Shown: positions 1 through 9,478 of the stretch, in pieces
Position numbering within the stretch: position 1 is the stretch's first letter
Layout: every line of letters starts with the position of its first letter
Source: Erwinia endophytica
Lineage (GTDB): Bacteria; Pseudomonadota; Gammaproteobacteria; Enterobacterales; Enterobacteriaceae
DNA: 64,000 bases
NCBI RefSeq assembly: GCF_009295515.1
Contig: NZ_RQVV01000011.1
Coordinates: 124,001-188,000 of the forward strand
Direction of reading: 5' to 3'
Program-made: the position numbers and the translations under genes
The notes under the pieces: generated by a model
What the model was told of the DNA's origin: nothing
The model's input: the letters and a program-made list of their open reading frames with translations, nothing else
Database searches by the model: none

Positions 1-86
1 AACTCACTACAAATTTCGCCGAGCTGATGTAACACCCCGGCACCCCGTAACACGCGGGCGGGAAAAACCAGATTTTGTTCAGACAT
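1..86 (-). CDS. Iron-containing alcohol dehydrogenase-like protein, N-terminal fragment
   Basis: An ATG at 86-84 opens a reading frame that runs off the window edge after 28 codons. A GAGG Shine-Dalgarno lies about 12 bases upstream. The visible peptide starts MSEQNLVFPARVLRGAG and continues with VLHQLGEICSE. This resembles the N-terminus of GldA-type iron-containing or glycerol dehydrogenases, which begin with a short strand, a Gly-rich turn and a 'LGE' helix. The match is short, so the family call is tentative. The gene reads away from the rest of the window. Confidence 0.4.
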   Translation of the reverse strand, partial: MSEQNLVFPARVLRGAGVLHQLGEICSE

Positions 87-311
87 GCTGACTTTCGCCT
101 CAGTAGTTCGGCGCATTGCGCCGTGATTGCCTTGATACGTCAGGTTGCCGGAGGTTGACGGTGCGAACGCTTCCCTCACTGCCTTGAGTGAGCCGCCGGG
201 GATGGATGCTGAGCAGTCGATTCAGCCGGTCGGTTCGACTCCCCAGGGCTGGCGCTGCCCAACCCGTTTTTAGCGTTTTGTCCGGTAACCTGCATGGATC
301 AGGCGGTGATT
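87..311. other. Intergenic segment with hairpins, no gene seen
   Basis: No convincing coding region. A perfect hairpin CTCACT/AGTGAG lies at 175-192. Further on, GGGGA and AGTCGA arms pair with TCGACT and TCCCC around 198-246. The end of the segment (272-306) shares about 28 of 34 bases with 1408-1442, on the other side of the ureohydrolase gene. Confidence 0.4.
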
Positions 312-1268
312 TTAATTTACTCCGGGTAACACACAGAGGATCTCATACAGAATATTGGCTGCCAATTGGGACGTGGTGCCGCTGATATCGTAAGGCGGCG
401 AGACTTCGACCAGATCGGCGCCAATCAGATTCAGTCCCCGGCAACCGCGTACGATTTCCAGGCCCTGTATTGATGTCAGGCCGCCAACTTCCGGGGTACC
501 GGTTCCGGGCGCCCAGGCCGGATCGAAACTGTCGATATCATAAGAAAGATAGACCGGCCCGTCTCCCATTCGCTGGCGTACCTCGGCCATCAGCGGTGTC
601 ATCGACTGGTACCAGCATTTTTCCGCCGGGATCAGATTGAAACCCTGATCTACGCCCCACTGGAAATCTCCGGCTGCGTAGCCCTGCGCTCGCTGACCAA
701 TCTGCACCACGCGTTGCCGGTCCAGCAGGCCTTCTTCCACCGCACGGCGGAAGGTCGTGCCGTGAGCAATTTTTTCACCAAACATTTCATCATTGGTGTC
801 GGTGTGTGCATCGACATGGATTAACCCCACGGGACCCTGTTTTTTCACCAACGCTCTTAAGATTGGCAACGTCAGGGTGTGATCGCCGCCCATCGTCAGC
901 GGCACCAGCGGAAAGGCGTTCAGCCGACTGTAATAGTCCTCAATAATTTGCAGCGACTTATGCAAATTATAGGGGTTGATCGGCACATCGCCGAGATCAG
1001 CCACGCGCAGGGCATCGAATGGCGCTGCGCCGGTCGCCATATTATAGGGGCGGATCATCACTGAATCAGCCCGGATGGCCCTTGGCCCATAGCGGGTTCC
1101 GGAACGTTGCGAAGTGCCGATATCCAGCGGAATACCGATGAAAGCGGCATCCAGCCCATCGGGTTGATCGACTGCTGGCAGACGCATCATCGTGCTGCGA
1201 CCGGCAAAGCGAGGCATGTCATTAGCGCTTTGCGGCTGTGGAAAAGGGGAAGCGCGATCAGAATCCAT
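312..1268 (-). CDS. gbuA: Guanidinobutyrase/agmatinase-family ureohydrolase
   Basis: This is a 318-residue binuclear manganese ureohydrolase of the arginase/agmatinase fold. It hydrolyses a guanidino compound to an amine or amino acid plus urea. The metal ligands are visible: GGDH at 127-130, DAHTDTND at 153-160 and DIDSFDP at 244-250. The N-terminal block (PRF..., MMRLP, GTSQRSGTRYGPR) and the C-terminal SPPYD...TSQLAAN segment recall Pseudomonas guanidinobutyrase GbuA more than SpeB, so 4-guanidinobutyrate is the likely substrate; I infer this from remembered sequence. The ATG has GGAGAG upstream. A LysR regulator diverges from it, as in the pseudomonad gbuA locus. Confidence 0.75.
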   Translation of the reverse strand: MDSDRASPFPQPQSANDMPRFAGRSTMMRLPAVDQPDGLDAAFIGIPLDIGTSQRSGTRYGPRAIRADSVMIRPYNMATGAAPFDALRVADLGDVPINPYNLHKSLQIIEDYYSRLNAFPLVPLTMGGDHTLTLPILRALVKKQGPVGLIHVDAHTDTNDEMFGEKIAHGTTFRRAVEEGLLDRQRVVQIGQRAQGYAAGDFQWGVDQGFNLIPAEKCWYQSMTPLMAEVRQRMGDGPVYLSYDIDSFDPAWAPGTGTPEVGGLTSIQGLEIVRGCRGLNLIGADLVEVSPPYDISGTTSQLAANILYEILCVLPGVN

Positions 1269-1471
1269 CAGTAGCTCTCCATTGAATCATATGACAGGTC
1301 ACTATCATCTGTCGGATAAGACTGAGAAAAAATCATTGGCAACAAATAATCAGTTCAGGAATTACTTAACTATCTCTGCCATACTGCCAATGGCAGCGCA
1401 GTGCAAAAGCGTTTTATCCGGTGACTTGCATTTATCGGGGGATCTATTTTTTGTCAACTGAAGGAGATGCT

Positions 1472-2371
1472 GTGAGCGTCAATCGCCTGCCTAATCTGAA
1501 ATTGCTGACTATTTTTGCCACTGTAGCCCGTTGTCAGGGCTATTCCCGGGCGCAACAGGCGCTGAATATGACTACGCCAGCGATCAGCGGTTATATGAGC
1601 GAGCTGGAAGCGCAACTGGGATTTGTGCTCTGTCAGCGTGGGCGTGGCGGTTTTGCGTTAACGCCGAAAGGGGAACAGTTTTTGCAATACAGCCTGCAAT
1701 TGCTGAGTACCCTGTCGGACTTTGATCGTCAGGTCGACAGTCTGAAAACGGCGCAGGGCGGCATTTTTTCGCTAGGGGTGGTGGATTCGACCGTGACTGA
1801 CCGTCAACTGGGGTTGGCGGAAAGCATTAATCAGTTCAGCGAGCGCTTTCCGGCGGTGTATCTGAATCTGTCGGTGCACGATCCTAACGAATTGCAGCAG
1901 CAGGTGCTGGATAACCGGCTTGATCTGGCGGTCGGCCATTTTCCGCTCAACGTGAATAATCTACTGACGGTGCCGCTGCACCACGAGCAGCACTGGTTGT
2001 ACTGTAGTGACCGGCATCAGTTGTTTAGTGATGTGGACGCCAGGGCTGATGATTTGCACCGCTATGGTTTTGTCACCCGCAGTTACTGGAATCAGTCAGA
2101 GCTGGTACGTCGCGGTTTCAAAGTCAGTGCCGCATCGGTCGAGAGTATCGAAGCGCAACTGATATTGATCCTCTCCGGGCGCTATATCGGTTACCTGCCG
2201 GAGCATTGCGCGCAGCCCTGGGTTGAAAACGGACGCCTGCGGGTTTTATTCCCGCAGCAGTTCAGCTATCAGGCGCCGTTCTCGCTCATCTTCCGCCGGG
2301 GCCGCAGTCGGGAGACGTTGATCCGCGCCTTTCGCGATCTGCTCAAATCCCAGGTTATCGCAGAAGAATAA
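1472..2371 (+). CDS. LysR-type transcriptional regulator, likely of the adjacent ureohydrolase
   Basis: A 299-residue LysR-family regulator. The N-terminal winged helix-turn-helix covers about residues 5-62, with the typical run LLTIFATVARCQGYSRAQQA followed by TTPAISGYMSELE. The periplasmic-binding-like effector domain follows from about residue 90. I chose the GTG at 1472 because a perfect AAGGAG lies 5 bases before it; an in-frame start at 1421 would add 17 unlikely residues. It diverges from the gbuA-like gene with about 200 bp between them, the usual arrangement for a LysR protein and its target. The effector could be 4-guanidinobutyrate, which is inference. Confidence 0.8.
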   Translation: MSVNRLPNLKLLTIFATVARCQGYSRAQQALNMTTPAISGYMSELEAQLGFVLCQRGRGGFALTPKGEQFLQYSLQLLSTLSDFDRQVDSLKTAQGGIFSLGVVDSTVTDRQLGLAESINQFSERFPAVYLNLSVHDPNELQQQVLDNRLDLAVGHFPLNVNNLLTVPLHHEQHWLYCSDRHQLFSDVDARADDLHRYGFVTRSYWNQSELVRRGFKVSAASVESIEAQLILILSGRYIGYLPEHCAQPWVENGRLRVLFPQQFSYQAPFSLIFRRGRSRETLIRAFRDLLKSQVIAEE

Positions 2372-2472
2372 CCGGCCCGGTTGAGGCTGGTTTACTCTTT
2401 TCACGGAAAATTTCACGATCTTTGCTTTGGGAAATGCTTACTGACGGTTTAGTCGGCGATATTCACTAAACC
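2370..2472. terminator. Inverted repeats between the LysR gene and dinG
   Basis: Two perfect inverted repeats follow the LysR stop: AACCGG-C-CCGGTT at 2370-2382, overlapping the stop codon, and GGTTTAGT/ACTAAACC at 2446-2472 with an 11-base loop. Neither has a T tract, so they are weak terminators at best. The second ends 20 bases before the dinG LexA box. Confidence 0.35.
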
Positions 2473-2492
2473 GGAGGCTGACGCAGAGAAGA

Positions 2493-2512
2493 TACTGTGT
2501 AAAAATACAGTC
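2493..2512 (+). promoter_or_regulatory. LexA (SOS) box of dinG
   Basis: The sequence TACTGTGTAAAAATACAGTC is a near-perfect LexA operator of the form CTGT-N8-ACAG. It sits 24 bases before the dinG ATG and would cover the promoter or transcript start. dinG is a classic SOS gene in E. coli, so DNA-damage induction is expected here too. Confidence 0.9.
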
Positions 2513-2535
2513 TGTTTTGATGAAAAGTGGTTGTT

Positions 2536-4698
2536 ATGGCGCTATCTGCCGCGTTAAAAGCGCAAATTGCCGAGTGGTACAAAGCCCTCCAGCAGCAAAT
2601 CCCTGATTTTATTCCCCGCGCCCCACAACGGCAGATGATTGCCGAAGTGGCTAAAACTCTGGCGGGGGACGATGGGCGCCATCTGGCGATAGAGGCGCCG
2701 ACCGGAGTGGGTAAAACCCTGTCCTACCTGATCCCAGGGATCGCGATAAGTCGTGCGGAAGAGAAGCCATTGGTGGTCAGTACCGCGAATGTCGCGTTAC
2801 AGGATCAAATTTACCGCAAAGATTTGCCGCTGCTGAAGAAAATCATTCCTGATCTACGGTTCGCCGCCGCTTTTGGTCGTGGGCGCTATGTTTGTCCGCG
2901 CAACCTGTCGGCACTGGCGACGGACGAGCAGCAGCAGGGAGATTTGTTGTTGTTCCTCGACGATGAGATGACCGCCAGCAAGGATGAGCGCGCCGTTTGC
3001 GGCCAGTTGGAGAAAAATCTCACGAGTTACCATTGGGACGGCTTGCGCGACCACTGTGAACAGTCGATAGAGGATTCACTCTGGCAACGGTTGAGTACCG
3101 ATAGAGCGAACTGCCTGGGCAGCAATTGTCACTGGTTCCGCGAATGTCCGTTTTACGTGGCGCGACGTGAAATTGAACATGCCGATGTGGTGGTGGCCAA
3201 CCATGCGTTGGTGATGGCGGCGCTGGAGAGTGAATCGGTGTTGCCTGCGCCCAAAAACCTGCTGTTGGTACTGGATGAAGGCCACCATCTGCCTGATGTG
3301 GCGCGTGATGCGCTGGAAATGAGCGGTGACATTACCCCCGGTTGGAACCGTATCCAGCTCGATCTTTTCTGCCGACTGGTGGAGCAGTGCATGACGCAGT
3401 TTCGGCCGAAAAAAATACCGGGACTGGGCGACCCGCAACGCCTGAAAACGCATTGTGAAGCGCTGAGCGAGCAGTTGCAGCAACTGTCGCAGATCCTGAC
3501 GCAGTTATTGCCGCCAGATCATCAGCCAGGCGAGTATCGTTTTGAAATGGGGCACTTGCCGGACGAGGTACTGACTCTGTGCGCCAGCTTATTCAAACTC
3601 AGCGATGGGCTGCGGGGACTGGCGGAAGCGTTGATTAATGACCTCAGCGAGAAGTCGGGGCAGTACGACGTGGTGCGTCTGAACCGCACGCGATTGCAAA
3701 TGAACCGTGCGTTGGGCTGGTTTGAGGCCAGTAGCAAGTTGTGGCGTCTGGCGGCCATGGCACAGGCTTCTGGTGCGCCGATCTCCAAATGGGTGACCCG
3801 GGATATTCGTGAGGGGACGGTACATCTGACCTTCCATTGCGCCGGTATCCGGGTCAGTGAGCAACTGGAGAAACTGCTGTGGCGTAAAGTTCCCCATGTG
3901 GTACTGACTTCGGCTACGCTGCGCTCGCTGAGTAGCTTCCAGCGCCTGCAGGAGATGTCCGGGCTGAGTGAACAGGCCGGGGATCGCTTTGTTGCACTGG
4001 ACTCGCCATTTAACCATATCGATCAGGGTAAATTGATTATTCCACAGATGCGCTATGAGCCGATGCTGGCGAACGAAGTTGAACATTTGGCTGAGATGGC
4101 GCACTTTTTCCGTCAACAGATTCATGCCGGAGCGCACAAGGGCATTCTGGTGTTGTTTGCCAGTGGCCGGGCGATGCAGCAATTTATTGCTTATCTGCCT
4201 GAACTGCGTCTGAAAATGCTGGTACAGGGCGATAAACCCCGTTCGGCGCTGATCGCCCTGCATCGCAAAAGAGTGGAGCAGGGAGAAACCAGTATTTTGG
4301 TTGGTCTGCAATCCTTTGCCGAGGGGCTGGATCTGAAGGGTGAGCTGCTATCGCAGGTGCATATTCATAAAATTGCTTTTCCCCCGGTGGACAGTCCGGT
4401 TATTTTGACCGAGGGCGAATGGCTGAAAAGTCTGAAGCGTTACCCGTTTGAAGTGCAGAGCCTGCCGAGTGCCTCCTTCAACCTGATTCAGCAGGTGGGC
4501 AGATTGATCCGCAGTCATCAATGTTTTGGCGAGGTGGTCATTTATGACCGACGCATACTGAGCAAGCGTTACGGGGCAAGGTTGCTGGGTGCCTTGCCAG
4601 TGTTCCCGATTGAGCAACCCGAGATGCCGGAGGGTGAGTTGCCCAAAGCCAGTCCGCTCTCCGGTGGTCAGCGGCCCGCCACCCGTCGTCGCCGTTAA
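2536..4698 (+). CDS. dinG: ATP-dependent DNA helicase DinG
   Basis: A superfamily 2, XPD-like 5'-3' helicase of 720 residues; E. coli DinG has 716. It unwinds R-loops, D-loops and forked DNA during damage repair. The Walker A motif EAPTGVGKT lies near residues 53-61 and DEGH at 247-250. The four iron-sulfur cluster cysteines are at 120, 193, 198 and 204. The C-terminus ends in a basic tail. I prefer the ATG at 2536 (MALSAALKAQ) over an upstream GTG at 2527 because the N-terminus then matches E. coli. It is preceded by a LexA box and followed 79 bases later by ybiB, as in E. coli. Confidence 0.97.
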   Translation: MALSAALKAQIAEWYKALQQQIPDFIPRAPQRQMIAEVAKTLAGDDGRHLAIEAPTGVGKTLSYLIPGIAISRAEEKPLVVSTANVALQDQIYRKDLPLLKKIIPDLRFAAAFGRGRYVCPRNLSALATDEQQQGDLLLFLDDEMTASKDERAVCGQLEKNLTSYHWDGLRDHCEQSIEDSLWQRLSTDRANCLGSNCHWFRECPFYVARREIEHADVVVANHALVMAALESESVLPAPKNLLLVLDEGHHLPDVARDALEMSGDITPGWNRIQLDLFCRLVEQCMTQFRPKKIPGLGDPQRLKTHCEALSEQLQQLSQILTQLLPPDHQPGEYRFEMGHLPDEVLTLCASLFKLSDGLRGLAEALINDLSEKSGQYDVVRLNRTRLQMNRALGWFEASSKLWRLAAMAQASGAPISKWVTRDIREGTVHLTFHCAGIRVSEQLEKLLWRKVPHVVLTSATLRSLSSFQRLQEMSGLSEQAGDRFVALDSPFNHIDQGKLIIPQMRYEPMLANEVEHLAEMAHFFRQQIHAGAHKGILVLFASGRAMQQFIAYLPELRLKMLVQGDKPRSALIALHRKRVEQGETSILVGLQSFAEGLDLKGELLSQVHIHKIAFPPVDSPVILTEGEWLKSLKRYPFEVQSLPSASFNLIQQVGRLIRSHQCFGEVVIYDRRILSKRYGARLLGALPVFPIEQPEMPEGELPKASPLSGGQRPATRRRR

Positions 4699-4777
4699 GC
4701 GCTGAAAAACACGTTATGGCGTTGGTCGTTCAACCGGTGGTCAGGTGTCATCATTAACAACCAGACAGAGCGAAAGT

Positions 4778-5749
4778 ATGGAATACCGCAAAATAATTAA
4801 AGAAGTCGGACGCGGAAAAAATCATGCCCGGGATAGCGATCTCGCCACGGCCCGTGAGCTGTACAGCCGTATGCTGGACGGAGACGTCCCCGATCTGGAA
4901 ATGGGCAGTATTTTGATTGCCTTACGCATTAAAGGCGAAGGCGAAGAGGAAATGCTCGGGTTCTACCAGGCGATGCAGCAACGGGTTTTCAAGCTGGTGC
5001 CGCCTGTCAGCCGGCCAATGCCAGTGGTTATCCCCAGCTATAATGGGGCGCGTAAGCAGAGCAACCTGACGCCGTTACTGGCATTGCTGCTTTCTGCGCT
5101 GGGTTTTCCGGTGGTGGTTCATGGCGTCAGCGACGATCCTGGCCGGGTGACCAGTAAAGAGATTTTTACGGCGTTGGGGATCCCGGCGGTGACCACGGCT
5201 GAAGACGCGCAGAACAGGCTGGCACAGGGTCAACTGGTTTTTATCTCCGTCGCGTCACTGTGTCCGCCGCTGGACAGGCAACTTGCACTGCGCTGGCGTA
5301 TGGGGGTGCGTAACAGCGCCCACACCCTTGCCAAGCTGCTCACCCCATTTGCTGAACACGAGGCGTTGCGTGTATCCAGCGTCTCGCATCCGGAATATAT
5401 CCCGCGAGTAGGGAAATTTTTCCAGGCTGTTGGTGGTCGGGCGTTGTTGCTTAATGGTAGCGAAGGGGAGGTATATGCCAATCCGCTGCGTTGCCCGACA
5501 ATCAGTTTGATTGCCGGGGCGGAACCCGCAGTGCTACTGCCCCGGCAGGAAGAGAGCGGTATAGCGCCTGAGGCCTTGCCGCAAGGGAAAGACGCGCAGA
5601 CGACCGCCGCCTGGATAACCCGTTGCCTGAACCGTGAAGTGGCGGTGCCGCAATCGCTGCGCCAGCAAATCGCCTGCTGCTATGTGGCGACAGGGCGGGC
5701 GACCGATGTAGCGAGTGGCTTACAGCAACTGGCGCAGGCGGGGTACTGA
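4778..5749 (+). CDS. ybiB: TrpD2-family DNA-binding protein YbiB
   Basis: A 323-residue member of the TrpD2 family, with the glycosyltransferase-3 fold of anthranilate phosphoribosyltransferase. E. coli YbiB has 320 residues and is described as a nucleic-acid-binding protein controlled with dinG by LexA. The start MEYRKIIKEVGRGKNHARD and the block PSYNGARKQSNLTPLLALLL are strongly conserved. I chose the ATG at 4778 because it reproduces the E. coli N-terminus; a GTG at 4745 would add 11 residues. Translation probably depends on read-through transcription from dinG. Confidence 0.93.
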   Translation: MEYRKIIKEVGRGKNHARDSDLATARELYSRMLDGDVPDLEMGSILIALRIKGEGEEEMLGFYQAMQQRVFKLVPPVSRPMPVVIPSYNGARKQSNLTPLLALLLSALGFPVVVHGVSDDPGRVTSKEIFTALGIPAVTTAEDAQNRLAQGQLVFISVASLCPPLDRQLALRWRMGVRNSAHTLAKLLTPFAEHEALRVSSVSHPEYIPRVGKFFQAVGGRALLLNGSEGEVYANPLRCPTISLIAGAEPAVLLPRQEESGIAPEALPQGKDAQTTAAWITRCLNREVAVPQSLRQQIACCYVATGRATDVASGLQQLAQAGY

Positions 5750-5761
5750 GGTTGCATCAAG

Positions 5762-5794
5762 CCGGGCTCTGCCCGGAAAGAGCGCAGGGCTCTA
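5762..5794. terminator. Double hairpin between ybiB and a convergent gene
   Basis: A perfect CCGGGC-TCT-GCCCGG hairpin (5762-5776) is followed by AGAGC/GCTCT arms (about 5780-5794). It lies between the convergent ybiB and flavin-reductase genes and could end transcription from either side, although no long T tract is present. Confidence 0.5.
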
Positions 5795-5820
5795 CATCAA
5801 CGGCAAAGGCGGCCCGGCGT

Positions 5821-6399
5821 TTATGTTTCTGAAGGAACGTTCAGTGCTTCGCCAGTGGCATAGAACTGACCGCCCGCGACATAATGCAGGCTGCGCAGCG
5901 ATGGCGGGGCCTGCTCAAAATGCCAGTGACCGTCGCTGAATACCCGGGTGTCGGCCCATGCGCCGACGACTTCGCCAATAAACAGATCGTAAACCTGCTG
6001 ATTATGCGGTTCGGCTATCAGACGACAGGCCAGCCAGGCGGAACAGCCGCTGACAAAGGGCAGATCGAAACCGGCAAAACTGAACAGTTCTACCCCGCAG
6101 TTCGCCAGTTTGTCTGGGTCGGTAAACAGGCTACGGGTCCCAACGGCATGCGTCATCTGGATCTGTGCCACCGTGGGGATCTGAATGACAAACATACCGC
6201 TACCCTCAACCAGTTCACGGGTTTTGGCAATTTTATCAATGACCACGGTCAGCTTCGCTGGGGCAAAGTCCAGACCACAGGCCCAGGCCGCCGCCATCAC
6301 ATCTTCCGTGCCGTTATCACGCGCAGAAACCAGAATAGTCGGGCCGTGATTAATCAAACGATAGGCTTTTTCCAGTTCAACTGGAGCAATAGTGTGCAT
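5821..6399 (-). CDS. Flavin reductase-like FMN-binding protein
   Basis: A 192-residue protein of the flavin reductase-like (DIM6/NTAB) family with a split beta-barrel FMN-binding fold. Such proteins reduce or bind FMN and often feed reduced flavin to a monooxygenase. The family pattern is visible in GPTILVSARDNG, MAAAWACGLDFAP near the N-terminus and FVIQIPT in the middle. I start at the ATG at 6399, which has GAAAGGTC upstream; a start at 6426 lacks a ribosome site. It is the last gene of the minus-strand run below hutU and the M20 amidohydrolase. No partner monooxygenase is nearby, so its role is open. Confidence 0.75.
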   Translation of the reverse strand: MHTIAPVELEKAYRLINHGPTILVSARDNGTEDVMAAAWACGLDFAPAKLTVVIDKIAKTRELVEGSGMFVIQIPTVAQIQMTHAVGTRSLFTDPDKLANCGVELFSFAGFDLPFVSGCSAWLACRLIAEPHNQQVYDLFIGEVVGAWADTRVFSDGHWHFEQAPPSLRSLHYVAGGQFYATGEALNVPSET

Positions 6400-6489
6400 A
6401 AATGACCTTTCAAGAAAACAGTGCAACAGATTACCGTCACGCGCGCTGTCGCCGGGCTTACTACCCAGAGCAGGCTTTATCCGCTCCAG

Positions 6490-7647
6490 TCAGCCCAGTG
6501 GCAACAAGCGTTCTGCCAGTGTGGCCCATAATGCGATGCCAGGCCCGATCAACTGATCGTTAAAATCATAATGCGCATTGTGCAGCGGTCTGGACGGCGT
6601 GGCGCCGTCGGCCCCCATCCAGAAGTAGGCACCAGGACAGGCCTCCAGCATGCAGGCAAAATCTTCTGAGGCCATTGATGGATTGATCCCCCAGTGTACC
6701 TGTTCTTCTGGCAGTAATGCCTGTGCACAATCCCGTACTTTTTCAGCTTCAGCGGCATCGTTACAGGTCACCGGGTAGTCGGACAGATAATTGATGTGGC
6801 CCTCAATCCCCAATGGCGCGGTGAGGGTGGTGACAAACGCGTCGATCATACTGCGAACTTTCATCCGCACTTCCTGTTGCAGACAACGTAAGGTGCCGCG
6901 TAGTACGACATGGTCAGGGATAACATTAATCGCCTCGCCGGCGTTGATTTGCGTAATACTGATCACCGCGGAGGACAGCGGCGAAAGACGACGAGCCGGA
7001 ATGGTTTGCAAGGCAAGGATCAACTGCGCGGCAGCCACAATCGGGTCTGCGCCGCTTTCCGGCATCGCCGCATGGCAACTTTTGCCGTGCAGTGTGATTT
7101 CAAACGCATCCAGCGAGGCCATCATCGTGCCGCTGTTGATAGCCAGATGACCAACCGGCAGACCCGGCCAGTTGTGCAGACCGTAAATAGCCGTCATCGG
7201 GAACAACTCAAACAGGCCGTCAGCGACCATTTTTCGCGCGCCGCCAAGATTTTCTTCGGCGGGCTGAAAGACGAAATGCAGGGTGCCGCTGAAATTACGG
7301 CTGCTGCTGAGGTGCTTAGCCGCAGCCAGCAGTATCGCGGTGTGACCATCGTGACCACAGGCGTGCATCACCCCTGGCTGGGTGGAACGCCAGGGGACAT
7401 CGCCCTGTTCAGTCATCGGTAATGCGTCCATATCGGCACGAAAACCGATAGCGGGGCCGGGGCCGTTTTCCAGCGTGCCAACCACGCCGGTACCGGCCAG
7501 TCCGCTATGTACCTGTAGTCCGCAGGCCCGTAGCTGTTCCGCGACCTGGCGCGAGGTTTGATGTTCCTGGTAGCCCAGTTCTGGTTGCGAGTGAAACTGC
7601 CTGCGCCACGCGGTGGCTTCTTCAATCAGCGAAACGGCAATAGCCAT
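6490..7647 (-). CDS. M20-family amidohydrolase (hippurate/N-acyl amino acid hydrolase type)
   Basis: A 385-residue zinc or manganese metallopeptidase of the M20D amidohydrolase group. Enzymes of this group cleave N-acyl amino acids such as hippurate, N-acetyl amino acids or IAA conjugates. Metal-site motifs are present in order: ADMDALPM, HACGHDGH, QPAEE, LHNWPG and the C-terminal PLHNAHYDFND. I use the ATG at 7647 because GAGAGGAAGAT precedes it; the frame is open further upstream but has no homology there. It lies 135 bases below hutU, beyond a terminator-like hairpin, so it may have its own promoter. An N-acyl-histidine substrate would fit the neighbourhood, but that is inference. Confidence 0.85.
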   Translation of the reverse strand: MAIAVSLIEEATAWRRQFHSQPELGYQEHQTSRQVAEQLRACGLQVHSGLAGTGVVGTLENGPGPAIGFRADMDALPMTEQGDVPWRSTQPGVMHACGHDGHTAILLAAAKHLSSSRNFSGTLHFVFQPAEENLGGARKMVADGLFELFPMTAIYGLHNWPGLPVGHLAINSGTMMASLDAFEITLHGKSCHAAMPESGADPIVAAAQLILALQTIPARRLSPLSSAVISITQINAGEAINVIPDHVVLRGTLRCLQQEVRMKVRSMIDAFVTTLTAPLGIEGHINYLSDYPVTCNDAAEAEKVRDCAQALLPEEQVHWGINPSMASEDFACMLEACPGAYFWMGADGATPSRPLHNAHYDFNDQLIGPGIALWATLAERLLPLG

Positions 7648-7755
7648 ATCTTCCTCTCCTCTCCAGGCGGGTATTCCTGATATCTGGCTGAAATAAGGTA
7701 GCATAAAAAGGGGGACAGGTAGGGGATTGCACATCAACGGGGGCGAAAACAGAGC

Positions 7756-7775
7756 GGCCGGGCGGTTGCCCGGCC
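7756..7775 (-). terminator. Terminator of the hutH-hutU operon
   Basis: A perfect 8-bp GC-rich stem, GGCCGGGC/GCCCGGCC with a 4-base loop, lies just after the hutU stop. Read on the minus strand it is followed by a short T run (GCTCTGTTTTC), which fits a rho-independent terminator. Confidence 0.65.
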
Positions 7776-7782
7776 AGGGCAA

Positions 7783-9471
7783 TTATTTCACCATGGGCAG
7801 GTTCAACTGGTATTTTGCCGCGCACTGCTGCGCCAGCGCGTACCCGGCATCGGCATGGCGCATCACGCCGGTCGCAGGATCGTTCCACAGCACACGGGCC
7901 AGACGTTTATCGGCCTCCACGCTGCCATCACAGACGATCACTATCCCGGCATGTTGCGAGAAACCCATGCCAACGCCACCACCGTGATGCAGACTAACCC
8001 AGGTCGCGCCGCCGGCGGTATTGAGCAGGGCATTGAGCAACGGCCAGTCGGAAACCGCATCGGAACCGTCTTTCATCGCTTCAGTCTCTCGGTTCGGTGA
8101 AGCGACAGAGCCGCAGTCCAGATGGTCACGGCCAATCACGACAGGCGCTTTCAGTTCGCCGTTGCGCACCATTTCATTGAACGCCAGACCAGCGAGATGC
8201 CGCTCACCCAGCCCCAACCAGCAGATGCGGGCAGGTAACCCCTGGAAGGCGATGCGCTCCTGCGCCATGTCCAGCCAGCGGTGCAGGTTGCGATTGTCCG
8301 GGAACAGCGCTTTCAGTTTGGCATCGGTCTTGTAGATATCTTCGGGATCTCCGGACAGCGCCACCCAGCGAAACGGGCCTTTGCCTTCGCAGAATAGCGG
8401 GCGAATATAGGCCGGTACGAATCCTGGGAAATCAAAGGCGTTTTGCACTCCTTCATCCAACGCCACCTGACGGATGTTGTTGCCGTAATCAATCGTCGGT
8501 ATGCCCATATGACAGAAGTCGAGCATCGCCTGCACGTGAACGGCCATTGACGCGCGGGCGGCTTTCTCCACCGCTTTCGGTTGTGACTGGCGAGCGTCGG
8601 CCCAATGCTCCAGGCTCCAGCCAGCGGGCAAATAGCCATTAAGCGGATCATGGGCTGAGGTCTGATCGGTCACGATATCCGGTTTCATCCCCCCCGCTTT
8701 GGCGCGTTTCACCAGCTCCGGCAGGATCTCGGCGGCGTTGCCCAGCAGACCAACAGAAATAGCGCGTTTTTCCTGGTTCGCCTGCGCGATCATCGCCAGG
8801 GCTTCATCAATGGTGTAAGCCTTATGATCGAGATAGCGGGTGCGGAGACGGAAATCAATGCGTGACTCCTGGCACTCAATGGCTAACACCGATGCGCCAG
8901 CTAACACGCCAGCCAGCGGTTGCGCGCCGCCCATACCGCCAAGACCGGCAGTCAGGATCCATTTACCGCTCAGGTCGCTGTTGTAGTGCTGACGGCCCGC
9001 TTCCGCGAAAGTCTCAAACGTACCCTGTACGATGCCCTGTGCGCCGATGTAGATCCATGAACCGGCGGTCATCTGCCCGTACATCATCAATCCGGCTTTA
9101 TCCAGTTGATGGAAATGATCCCAGTTGGCCCAGTGCGGCACCAGGTTAGAGTTGGCGATCAACACGCGCGGGGCATCGGCATGTGTGCGGAACACCCCGA
9201 CGGGTTTGCCGGACTGTACCAGCAGCGTTTCTTCCGGTTGCAGGGCCCGCAGCGAACGCAGGATTTGTTCAAAGCACTCCCAGTTACGGGCGGCTTTACC
9301 GATACCGCCATAAACCACCAGGTCTTGTGGACGTTCAGCCACATCCGGGTCAAGGTTATTCTGGATCATGCGGTAAGCGGCTTCAATCAACCAGTTCGCA
9401 CAGTTCAGGTTACTGCCGTGCGGCGCGCGGATTTCACGGGCCACAGCGTTGCTTACAGAATCACTCATCAT
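7783..9471 (-). CDS. hutU: Urocanate hydratase HutU
   Basis: The second enzyme of histidine degradation, converting urocanate to 4-imidazolone-5-propionate with tightly bound NAD acting as an electrophile. Its 562 residues match the usual family length. The signature stretches [26 protein letters not shown] (nucleotide-binding loop) and [12 protein letters not shown] are all present. It follows hutH by 7 bases with a ribosome site overlapping the hutH end, so the two are translated from one mRNA. Two tandem ATG codons occur at the start (9471 and 9468), and either may be used. The protein is cytosolic. Confidence 0.97.
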   Translation of the reverse strand: MMSDSVSNAVAREIRAPHGSNLNCANWLIEAAYRMIQNNLDPDVAERPQDLVVYGGIGKAARNWECFEQILRSLRALQPEETLLVQSGKPVGVFRTHADAPRVLIANSNLVPHWANWDHFHQLDKAGLMMYGQMTAGSWIYIGAQGIVQGTFETFAEAGRQHYNSDLSGKWILTAGLGGMGGAQPLAGVLAGASVLAIECQESRIDFRLRTRYLDHKAYTIDEALAMIAQANQEKRAISVGLLGNAAEILPELVKRAKAGGMKPDIVTDQTSAHDPLNGYLPAGWSLEHWADARQSQPKAVEKAARASMAVHVQAMLDFCHMGIPTIDYGNNIRQVALDEGVQNAFDFPGFVPAYIRPLFCEGKGPFRWVALSGDPEDIYKTDAKLKALFPDNRNLHRWLDMAQERIAFQGLPARICWLGLGERHLAGLAFNEMVRNGELKAPVVIGRDHLDCGSVASPNRETEAMKDGSDAVSDWPLLNALLNTAGGATWVSLHHGGGVGMGFSQHAGIVIVCDGSVEADKRLARVLWNDPATGVMRHADAGYALAQQCAAKYQLNLPMVK

Positions 9472-9478
9472 TTAATCC

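Noticed and set aside
198-246. A T-arm-like sequence (GGTTCGACTCC) suggesting a tRNA
   Set aside because: The T stem does not pair correctly, and no D arm, anticodon arm or 7-bp acceptor stem can be built around it.
188-385. A 65-codon frame near the window start
   Set aside because: It runs into the end of the ureohydrolase gene on the opposite strand and has an Arg/Ser-rich composition without homology.
3589-4311. A 240-codon open frame antisense to dinG
   Set aside because: It is a shadow of dinG: no ribosome site, no recognisable domain, rich in Gln/His/Arg as expected from the reverse of a GC-rich gene.
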